NCBI GenBank assembly: GCA_050012675.1
Contig: JBEKGS010000025.1
Span: 1-38,902 of the forward strand
Source: Fen-455 sp050012675
GTDB taxonomy: Bacteria; Actinomycetota; Acidimicrobiia; Acidimicrobiales; Bog-793
DNA length: 38,902 nt
Reading direction: 5' to 3'
Shown here piece after piece: positions 33,183-38,902 of the stretch. Position 1 is the first letter of the stretch, and each line of letters starts with the position of its first letter. Made by a program: the position numbers and the translations under genes. The notes beneath the pieces are model-generated. The model saw only the letters and a list, made by a program, of their open reading frames with translations. It had not been told where the DNA came from and did no database searches.

Positions 33183-34532
33183 TCACCAAGCCGTGAGCCC
33201 CTCCGGGGAGAAGGCCACGTCGATCGCTTCATCGAGGCTGCCTTGTCCTTCGAGGAAGTCGAGCACGCTGTAGCGAGCCCGGATCCGATTGGCCCATCGG
33301 AAGGTCGCCTTGAGTGTCGTGACATCAAGGTCGAGAAAGCCGGGCTGGTCAGGGATCCTCGCCACCGACAGGGCGTTGGCGACGAGTGGGAACACTCCCA
33401 TCGCTTCGCCGATCCGTTCCCGTACCGCCGCCCAGCGCGACGGCGTTGCGGGCCAAGCGGAAGCGTGCTCGGCGAGGAACCTACGCTTGTCGTCCAGGAC
33501 GGCGTCCACTTCCGCTTCATGACCGACGAACCACGAGCGCGCCTCGTCTGTTTCAGGACCGATCGGACGTGGCGGGGACAGCTCTTGACAACCGCCTCCG
33601 AAGGCGTAGTGCTGGAGACGCATCACGAAGTGGGTCGCGTAGCCCACCTGGAAGCCGTGCGGCGTATGGGCTCGCCGGCCGGTCGCTGCCAGAAGGTCCC
33701 AAAAATGCGATGCGTGATGCTCACACCCGCTCGCCGGGCGGGAGTTCCCGATCATCGCCATGGCAATTCCCGACTCGATCAACCCACCCACGAATCCGGA
33801 AACGGCCTGCGTTGATCCCTCCAGGATGTCTGAGGCGTGCGTGGCAGCATGGACGAGGGGACCTGTTACCCGTCGTTCAACCTCGGCGCAGAAGTACTCG
33901 CCGTAGAGCTCGTGAGATGCCAGCCAATCGACGTGGGCTGAGGCCTTGCCGAAAAGGTCACCGAGCCCGGCACGAGTCATGTCCAGAGGTGCCGCGGCAA
34001 TGATGCGTGGGACTGCGAAGATCGCCACCGGGGGAGCCACCGGAAAGCTCGTCTTCATGCCTCCGAACTCCATCACGGCGAGGTTCGACGCGTACCCGTC
34101 CATCGAAGCCGCCGTCGGCACGCTTACGAACTCACGGCCCAAGACACTCGCCACGAACCGCGTGGTGTCAGTGATCACGCCGGAACCGACTGCGACTATC
34201 GAGTCGGTTCCCGAGGCCTCCAACGGCTCCTGGAGACGCGAAACACTCGTCTCGTTGGCGAGCAGACCGCTGCGTTCGGCAAAGCAGAAGGCCTTGACGT
34301 GCAATCCAGCCCGCGACAATTCGTCGATGACCATGGATCCGGCTGCTTCCTCGGTGTTTGCGTCCATGACAACGAAAGGTCGCGACCAGCCGCGTCCTTT
34401 CAAGTAGGCGACAAGTTGTTCGACGGCACTCTCGTCAATGACGACTGTCTCGGTCGGGATCCCGTGGATGGCCCCGCAGGAGCAACGATCGCTCGGCGGG
34501 AACACGGTATTGCCGACGGTGCGAATGACCAT
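33183..34532 (-). CDS. araM: AraM/EgsA-type glycerol-1-phosphate dehydrogenase (iron/zinc ADH family)
   Basis: 449 residues from ATG 34532; the frame upstream to 34724 reads as non-coding. It reduces dihydroxyacetone phosphate to sn-glycerol 1-phosphate in family members. Cofactor loop GSGVITDTTRF (116-126), PTAASMDGYAS (139-149), and metal ligands Asp192 in AGLGDLFGKA, His272 in GCEHHASHF, His292 in TPHGFQVGYATH. It is longer than archaeal G1PDH and matches bacterial AraM, which is encoded in the arabinose operon of Bacillus subtilis; here too it lies next to araB. Substrate assignment rests on family; a sugar- or polyol-phosphate substrate is possible. Located 300 bases upstream of araB on the same strand. 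Confidence 0.82.
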   Translation of the reverse strand: MVIRTVGNTVFPPSDRCSCGAIHGIPTETVVIDESAVEQLVAYLKGRGWSRPFVVMDANTEEAAGSMVIDELSRAGLHVKAFCFAERSGLLANETSVSRLQEPLEASGTDSIVAVGSGVITDTTRFVASVLGREFVSVPTAASMDGYASNLAVMEFGGMKTSFPVAPPVAIFAVPRIIAAAPLDMTRAGLGDLFGKASAHVDWLASHELYGEYFCAEVERRVTGPLVHAATHASDILEGSTQAVSGFVGGLIESGIAMAMIGNSRPASGCEHHASHFWDLLAATGRRAHTPHGFQVGYATHFVMRLQHYAFGGGCQELSPPRPIGPETDEARSWFVGHEAEVDAVLDDKRRFLAEHASAWPATPSRWAAVRERIGEAMGVFPLVANALSVARIPDQPGFLDLDVTTLKATFRWANRIRARYSVLDFLEGQGSLDEAIDVAFSPEGLTAW

Positions 34533-34698
34533 GGACCTCTCTACCTCGCGACTCGGAAACTGTGCGCTCGGGCGGGTTCGATGGCCCGGCGTCAGCCGTA
34601 GTATGCCGTGAATCGCCTCTCGCCAACCAAACGTGAGGACGAACGGCGCAGCCGTTTGCCGGCCCATTCCGCTCGAGCGAAGGCGCGCGCACGGCCGT

Positions 34699-35349
34699 TC
34701 ATGGCAGCGGTCGCTGCACGACACTGGCGATGACCGCGGTCACGACCTTCTCGACGGCTCCAGCCTCAGGCTCGGTTTCGGTCCGACTGGCGAACAACAG
34801 GTGCCCGGCCCCGACCAGCAGGGGTGCAAGGGTGTCGACGTCGGCCTCGGGTGAGATGCGGCCCAGCTCGCGTTCGATGGCGAGATAAGAGCCGATCATG
34901 GCTGTGGCTTCTGCTAGGAGCGGGACCCCTCCTGACCCGGCTTGGCGCAGCCGGGCACGCAGCTCATCGCGGGAGATGATGAGGGCGACAATTGCCACAG
35001 CGATCGATCCGAACAAGGCCGTCAGCGCTCCAGCGAGGTTGCCGGCGACTGTGCCCGTCCCGGCAGAGTCGCACAGGGCAGCAGCCTGGCTGTCGATCCT
35101 GGTGATGCGGTCTGTCACGAGCTCGACGAGAAAGGCGTCAAAGTCGCTGAAATGCCTGTGCAGCACGCCCTTGGCGAAGCCTGCCTCGAAAGTGACCGCT
35201 CGGCTGGTCAGCGCGCTCGGACCGTCCCGGATCAGGACGCGCTCGGCGGCGTCGAAAAGCTGCACGCGTGCGTCGCGGATTGCAATTCCCGTCGGCACTG
35301 TGGCTCTCGTCCTTACCTCGGCCGGACCCGGGTCTTGGGGAGTGGGCAT
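34699..35349 (-). CDS. TetR-family transcriptional repressor
   Basis: 216 residues from ATG 35349. Helix-turn-helix at about 28-75: LFDAAERVLIRDGPSALTSRAVTFEAGFAKGVLHRHFSDFDAFLVELV, with the typical G-xx-YxHF-like end (VLHRHFSDFDAFL). The ligand domain (about 85-210) is Ala/Leu-rich. The start codon and its upstream region lie inside the 38-bp inverted repeat at 35341-35378, with no Shine-Dalgarno, so the mRNA is probably leaderless. The divergent methyltransferase gene starts 20 bases away. It most likely represses both genes by binding TGGGCA-NN-TGCCCA sites; ligand unknown. Confidence 0.88.
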   Translation of the reverse strand: MPTPQDPGPAEVRTRATVPTGIAIRDARVQLFDAAERVLIRDGPSALTSRAVTFEAGFAKGVLHRHFSDFDAFLVELVTDRITRIDSQAAALCDSAGTGTVAGNLAGALTALFGSIAVAIVALIISRDELRARLRQAGSGGVPLLAEATAMIGSYLAIERELGRISPEADVDTLAPLLVGAGHLLFASRTETEPEAGAVEKVVTAVIASVVQRPLP

Positions 35350-35363
35350 GTGCCCATTAAAGT
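35335..35363 (+). promoter_or_regulatory. Predicted promoter of the methyltransferase gene (leaderless)
   Basis: TTGGGG (35335-35340), a 17-base spacer, then TAAAGT (35358-35363), which fits the TANNNT -10 form. It is followed by exactly six bases to ATG 35370, so transcription would begin at the start codon. No ribosome-binding site exists between. Confidence 0.55.
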
Positions 35364-35378
35364 GGGCACATGCCCACT
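35341..35378. promoter_or_regulatory. Perfect 16-bp inverted repeat, probable TetR operator pair covering both start codons
   Basis: The left arm AGTGGGCATGTGCCCA (35341-35356) is the exact reverse complement of 35363-35378, with a spacer TTAAAG. Each arm is itself a palindrome TGGGCA-NN-TGCCCA (35343-35356 and 35363-35376), centres 20 bp apart, the size expected for two TetR dimers. Start codons of the TetR (35349, minus) and methyltransferase (35370, plus) genes lie inside the arms, so both proteins begin Met-Pro-Thr. Confidence 0.8.
35356..35361 (-). promoter_or_regulatory. Predicted -10 element of the TetR gene
   Basis: On the minus strand TTTAAT is followed by GGGCAC and then the ATG of the TetR gene. 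This is the same layout as on the plus strand, so this transcript would also be leaderless. A -35 match at the expected place (35379-35384) is poor. Confidence 0.45.
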
Positions 35379-36185
35379 ATATCGCCCGAGGAGGCCTCCT
35401 CGCCCCAAGACAAGCCGCATCAACATCGACAGATAGCGGAGTCGTTCGGCTTGGACTCCGCACGGTACGACCGCGCGCGGCCCCGCTACCCCGAGGCCAT
35501 GGTCGAGCGGATCGTCACGGCCAGTCCTGGACGTGACTTCCTCGATGTCGGCATCGGTACGGGCATCGCCGCTCGCCAGTTCCGGGCGGCAGGCTGCCGA
35601 GTGGTCGGGGTCGACGTGGACGCGCGAATGGCCGACCTGGCGCGCAGCAGCGGGTTCGAGGTCGAAGTGGCGGCGTTCGAATCCTGGGACCCCGTCGGTC
35701 GAACATTCGACGCGGTCGTTGCCGGGCAGTCCTGGCACTGGGTGGACCCGGTCGCGGGAGCGGCAAAGGCGGGCGAAGTGCTGCGTCCGGATGGTCGACT
35801 GGCAGTGTTCTGGAACGTGTTCCAGCCTGCGTCCGACGTCAGGGAAGCGTTCTCCGCGGTCTACCACCGGGTCATGCCCGACTTGCCGTTCGATCCTTGG
35901 GCGAGGCCGGCCTTGGACGGGTACTCGGCGTTGGCAGCCAAGGCGTCCGATGGGATACGCGAGGAGGGCGCATTCGGCGATCCCGAGCAGTGGACATTCG
36001 AGTGGGAGCGGCCCTACACCCGAGCTGAGTGGCTGGACCAGCTCCCTACGGCTGGCGGTCACACTGAGCTCCCGCCGGCACAGCTCGAGGCGCTACTTGC
36101 GGGCACCGGGGCAGCCATCGACGCGTGGGGGGGCAAATTCACGATGCGGTACACAGCGGTGGTGGTCACTGCGACGCGCGCCTGA
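35370..36185 (+). CDS. Class I SAM-dependent methyltransferase, TetR-controlled
   Basis: 271 residues from ATG 35370. AdoMet-binding motif I FLDVGIGTG (57-65), acidic residue in VVGVDVDARM (about 82), then FDAVVAGQSWHWVDPV (motif post-II) and LRPDGRLAVFWNVFQP. The segment HRQIAESFGLDSARYDRARPRYPEAMVERI is typical of the Methyltransf_11/25 group that includes trans-aconitate- and small-molecule methyltransferases. No SD precedes the ATG, which lies inside the operator. The substrate is unknown. Control by a divergent TetR suggests modification or detoxification of the inducing compound. Confidence 0.87.
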   Translation: MPTISPEEASSPQDKPHQHRQIAESFGLDSARYDRARPRYPEAMVERIVTASPGRDFLDVGIGTGIAARQFRAAGCRVVGVDVDARMADLARSSGFEVEVAAFESWDPVGRTFDAVVAGQSWHWVDPVAGAAKAGEVLRPDGRLAVFWNVFQPASDVREAFSAVYHRVMPDLPFDPWARPALDGYSALAAKASDGIREEGAFGDPEQWTFEWERPYTRAEWLDQLPTAGGHTELPPAQLEALLAGTGAAIDAWGGKFTMRYTAVVVTATRA

Positions 36186-36442
36186 CCCGGGTTTCGCTGC
36201 TCGGCGCCCTCACGGAGAGCCGCCCCGGTGCCTCGTGTGAACAGAGCGTCGCTCGGCGTAACCGTCGCCTCTCTTCCACCCAGATCAATCAAGCGAGAGA
36301 GCCCTGCACCGCTGGTCAGCCCCCGGCCAAGGTTGGCAAACAGCTCTGATGCCGTGCGAGCACGGGGCGGCCCGCCTCCTTAGAGCTGGCATGCGCATCT
36401 GGGACTGTCAAGATCGGGAGCTTCCGCCGGAGAATGTCGCCA

Positions 36443-37438
36443 TCAGGATGGGGATCGGGTCAAAGTGGCATGTAACTTGACCGCGCGCATCACGGGGGCA
36501 GTCTCGATATGGGTCAGGCCGTCGAATGTGGCCAACTCGCCGGTGATGAACTCGTAAAGCGAGCGGTCGTCCTGGCACAGCACTGCCGCAACCAGGTTGG
36601 TCGATCCGGTCGTGGCAGCCACGAAGGGGACCTCGGGAAGATCTGCCAGAGCCTGTCCGACCTGGCCGAGCTTGGCCGGGGCCACCGACATCCACAACAT
36701 GGCCCGAGTGCGGAATCCGATGGCCTCGGTGTCGAGGTCAACGTCGAAAGAAAGGACACCTGAGGCGATGAGCTCCTCGACTCGGCGTCGGACGGTCGAC
36801 TCATGCCAGTGGGTGCGCACCGCGAGCTGCCGGTAGGTGGCGCGGCCGTCTTGGGCGAGGGCCTCTACGAGGGGCCAGTCGGCGTCCTGCAGCGTGACCG
36901 TCGAGCGTTCGATCGGGGGACCGACCCGTGCTAGGGAAATGAGCCGGTCGACCGCCTCTTGGCTGAGGTCGTTGGAGACTCGTGGGGGTGACGCTCCAGT
37001 GGCGAACAGATGGAGCATGCAGTAGGCCTCTAGGGCCACGACCTGACTGCCCACAGGGAGCTGGCTGAACAGCGGTGGGGTGGGCTCTCCGCGGTCGCGT
37101 GAGTGAATCGTGCTCAGGACCTCGGTCCCGCCCGAGCTCAGCAGCACCCAGGCGGTGTCAGGGTGCTCCGCCAGTTTGGTGGCGACGACGGGAGCGGAGC
37201 CCGGAGCACAGCGGATGCGGATCGCCCAGTCGGACTGGCCGAGCCGTTGCGCATCGAGCTGGCCAACGACCCGCACGACATGACCATCGAACAACCGCCG
37301 GTAGCGTCGGGCGATGGTCTGTTCCGAGGACCCGAGGACCTCGGACAGTCGACTGAACGACGCTCGTGGATCGATGTAGAGCGCTTGGATGATTCTTCGA
37401 TCGAGCGCGTCGGCAGTGGTGGAAACCACGCACTTCAC
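36443..37438 (-). CDS. Lrp/AsnC-family regulator with two HTH-RAM modules
   Basis: 331 residues, about twice a normal Lrp. Module 1: helix-turn-helix at about 10-60 (ALDRRIIQALYIDPRASFSRLSEVLGSSEQTIARRYRRL), then a ligand-binding RAM-type region to about 150. Module 2: helix-turn-helix at about 185-235 (DADWPLVEALAQDGRATYRQLAVRTHWHESTVRRRVEEL), then a second RAM region with FVAATTGSTNLVAAVLCQD and TAPVMRAVKLH. The two halves can form an intramolecular dimer. Start GTG 37438 has no clear Shine-Dalgarno. Divergent from the MFS gene (76-base gap), the likely target; regulation by an amino acid or a drug-like ligand is inferred. Confidence 0.87.
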   Translation of the reverse strand: MKCVVSTTADALDRRIIQALYIDPRASFSRLSEVLGSSEQTIARRYRRLFDGHVVRVVGQLDAQRLGQSDWAIRIRCAPGSAPVVATKLAEHPDTAWVLLSSGGTEVLSTIHSRDRGEPTPPLFSQLPVGSQVVALEAYCMLHLFATGASPPRVSNDLSQEAVDRLISLARVGPPIERSTVTLQDADWPLVEALAQDGRATYRQLAVRTHWHESTVRRRVEELIASGVLSFDVDLDTEAIGFRTRAMLWMSVAPAKLGQVGQALADLPEVPFVAATTGSTNLVAAVLCQDDRSLYEFITGELATFDGLTHIETAPVMRAVKLHATLTRSPS

Positions 37439-37439
37439 T

Positions 37440-37477
37440 CTATCTCATGGTGGAAACAGGCGAATATTACGAGATAG
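37440..37477. promoter_or_regulatory. Inverted repeat in the Lrp/MFS divergent region
   Basis: CTATCTC (37440-37446) is exactly complementary to GAGATAG (37471-37477), 24 bases apart. It begins one base upstream of the Lrp GTG start. With a regulator gene on one side and an efflux gene on the other, it is a candidate operator. Half-site spacing is large for one dimer. Confidence 0.45.
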
Positions 37478-37514
37478 GTGGCGGGCACAGACTTAGGGGA
37501 GCAGGCTGGCTGTC

Positions 37515-38902
37515 ATGGAAAAGAAGTGGTGGACCCTGGTGGTGGTGTGCGCAGCCACCTTCATGCTGCTCCTGGACGTGACGATCGTCGTCATTGCGCT
37601 CCCGACCATCCAGTCAGGCCTGCACGCCAGCTTCAGTGACCTGCAGTGGATTGTGGACGCCTACGCACTGACTCTGGCGTCCGTGCTGCTCACCGCCGGA
37701 TCCCTGGCCGACCGTTACGGACGAAGGCTGCTGTTCACCATCGGCCTCATCGTTTTCACACTCGGTTCGCTGCTCTGCGGGGTTGCCCAGTCGCCGATCA
37801 TGTTGATCCTGTCCCGAAGCGGCCAGGGCATCGGTGGGGCCATCCTCTTCACCACTTCTCTGGCTCTGTTGGCGCAGAGCTTCCATGGCCATGAACGAGG
37901 GGTGGCGTTCGGGATCTGGGGAGGAACCACTGCCATTGCCGTGGCACTCGGACCGGTGCTGGGTGGGGTGATCACGTCGGGAATCAGCTGGCGGGGCATC
38001 TTCTTGGTGAACCTGCCGGTAGGTGTTGGCGCGCTGGCGATCACCAGGCTGCAGGTGGATGAGTCCAAGACGCCGAATGCCGCCCGGCCCGACTGGGCCG
38101 GGTTCGCAACCCTCACGGCCGGGCTGGTCAGCCTGGTCTATGGCCTGATTCGCGCCGGCGAGATTGCCTGGGGCAATACTGGCGTCCTCATCTGCCTCAC
38201 TCTCGCCGTGGTGTTCCTGGGGGCGTTCGTGGCGGTGGAGCGCCGAGCGGACCATCCGATGTTCGACCTCTCGCTGTTTCGCATTCCGACATTTGGCGGG
38301 GGACTTGCCGCCGCGTTCGCCATGAACGGTTCGCTCTACGCGATGCTCTTGTACCTAGTGCTCTACCTGCAGGACGATCTCGGCTACTCCGCTCTGCAAA
38401 CGGGTCTCCGACTGCTCATCATGAGCGGGGTGACGCTGGTCACCGCGACGATCGCCGGACGGCTCAGCACCCACATGCCCGTCCGCTGGCTCGTCGGGCC
38501 GGGCCTCTTCCTGGTTGGCGTTGGCCTCCTGCTCATGACCGGGCTCGACGGGGCCAGCTCGTGGACACACCTCATCCCTGGCTTGATCGTGGCCGGCGGC
38601 GGGAGCGGCATGGTCAACCCACCGCTGGCGTCTACCGCCGTGGGCGTCGTCACTCCGCAGCGCTCGGGCATGGCCTCAGGCGTCAACGCAACCTTTCGCC
38701 AGATCGGCCTAGCCACTGGTATCGCCGTTTACGGATCCATCTTCGCTACATCGCTGCACCACAAGATGGACCAAACCCTCGCTGGTACCCGATCACTGCA
38801 CCGACTCTTGCCGGCGTTGGTCACCGACATACAACAAGGCAAGGCCGCCCAAGCGATCTACGCCGTGCCCGAACCTCTACGCCGCTCACTCGTCGCAGCC
38901 AT
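37515..38902 (+). CDS. MFS drug-efflux permease, DHA2 (EmrB/QacA) family (3' truncated)
   Basis: ATG 37515 opens a frame that runs to the window end (462 codons seen, no stop). The first membrane helix MEKKWWTLVVVCAATFMLLLDVTIVVIALPTI is the typical 14-helix DHA2 opening. Motif A follows helix 2 (GSLADRYGRRLLF), and the helix 5 motif C region is ALGPVLGGVITSG. Further membrane segments follow to about residue 410, and a C-terminal stretch resembling the extended DHA2 loop (FATSLHHKMDQTL) begins before the end. Exports a lipophilic compound by proton exchange. AGGGGAG is about 13 bases upstream, rather distant. Most likely controlled by the divergent double-Lrp regulator. Confidence 0.9.
   Translation, partial: MEKKWWTLVVVCAATFMLLLDVTIVVIALPTIQSGLHASFSDLQWIVDAYALTLASVLLTAGSLADRYGRRLLFTIGLIVFTLGSLLCGVAQSPIMLILSRSGQGIGGAILFTTSLALLAQSFHGHERGVAFGIWGGTTAIAVALGPVLGGVITSGISWRGIFLVNLPVGVGALAITRLQVDESKTPNAARPDWAGFATLTAGLVSLVYGLIRAGEIAWGNTGVLICLTLAVVFLGAFVAVERRADHPMFDLSLFRIPTFGGGLAAAFAMNGSLYAMLLYLVLYLQDDLGYSALQTGLRLLIMSGVTLVTATIAGRLSTHMPVRWLVGPGLFLVGVGLLLMTGLDGASSWTHLIPGLIVAGGGSGMVNPPLASTAVGVVTPQRSGMASGVNATFRQIGLATGIAVYGSIFATSLHHKMDQTLAGTRSLHRLLPALVTDIQQGKAAQAIYAVPEPLRRSLVAA

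Noticed and set aside
32912..33520. 202-codon minus-strand frame spanning the araB upstream region
   Set aside because: It overlaps the 3' part of the AraM-type gene in another frame and has Ser/Arg/Pro-rich shadow composition.
35670..35690. tRNA-like TTCGAATCC sequence
   Set aside because: It lies inside the methyltransferase coding frame and there is no cloverleaf around it. No tRNA was found anywhere in the window.

Overview
High-GC chromosomal DNA, most likely from an actinomycete-type bacterium (Actinomycetota, possibly an Acidimicrobiia-like soil lineage). The reasons are strong GC bias, many GTG starts, an LLM-type F420-dependent oxidoreductase, Tat-dependent lipid-free binding proteins, a PucR/CdaR regulator, an actinobacterial-type xylose isomerase and at least one apparently leaderless divergent promoter. 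The taxonomic call is inference; no rRNA, tRNA, CRISPR array, phage or insertion sequence was found. About 29 protein genes are supported, and two of them (the first and the last) run off the window.

Left part (1-12.7 kb), mixed functions. A truncated secreted protein ends in a strong terminator. Next come a LuxR-type regulator with a degenerate receiver and a PucR-type regulator, translationally coupled. They are followed by a membrane protein with a RodZ-C-terminal-like domain overlapping a methyltransferase. On the minus strand lie a secreted sedolisin peptidase and a block of LLM oxidoreductase, amidohydrolase and peptide-type ABC binding protein. A secreted protein built of about fourteen 41-residue cysteine-pair repeats ends this part.

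Centre and right-centre (13.0-34.5 kb), a sugar-utilisation island. galE-galK, a zinc alcohol dehydrogenase and a three-gene CUT2-type sugar ABC transporter (Tat binding protein, permease, single-domain ATPase) run rightwards. araA faces the transporter. galM is divergent from araA. After a VOC protein come xylA-xylB and a ROK-type repressor in one operon. The minus strand then carries an aldo/keto reductase, two different uroporphyrinogen-decarboxylase-family proteins, araB and an AraM-type glycerol-1-phosphate dehydrogenase. Together these give import of aldoses, mutarotation, isomerisation (AraA, XylA) and phosphorylation (AraB, XylB, GalK). Missing from the window are galT and araD. The two UroD-family genes inside the pentose block are the least explained part: one keeps a full methylcobamide:thiol-methyltransferase-like zinc motif and the other does not.

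Right end (34.7-38.9 kb), two divergent regulator/target pairs. A TetR regulator and a methyltransferase start back to back, 20 bp apart, inside a perfect 16-bp-arm inverted repeat that appears to be both operator and a pair of leaderless promoters. A double-module Lrp/AsnC regulator is divergent from a DHA2-type drug-efflux MFS gene that runs off the end.
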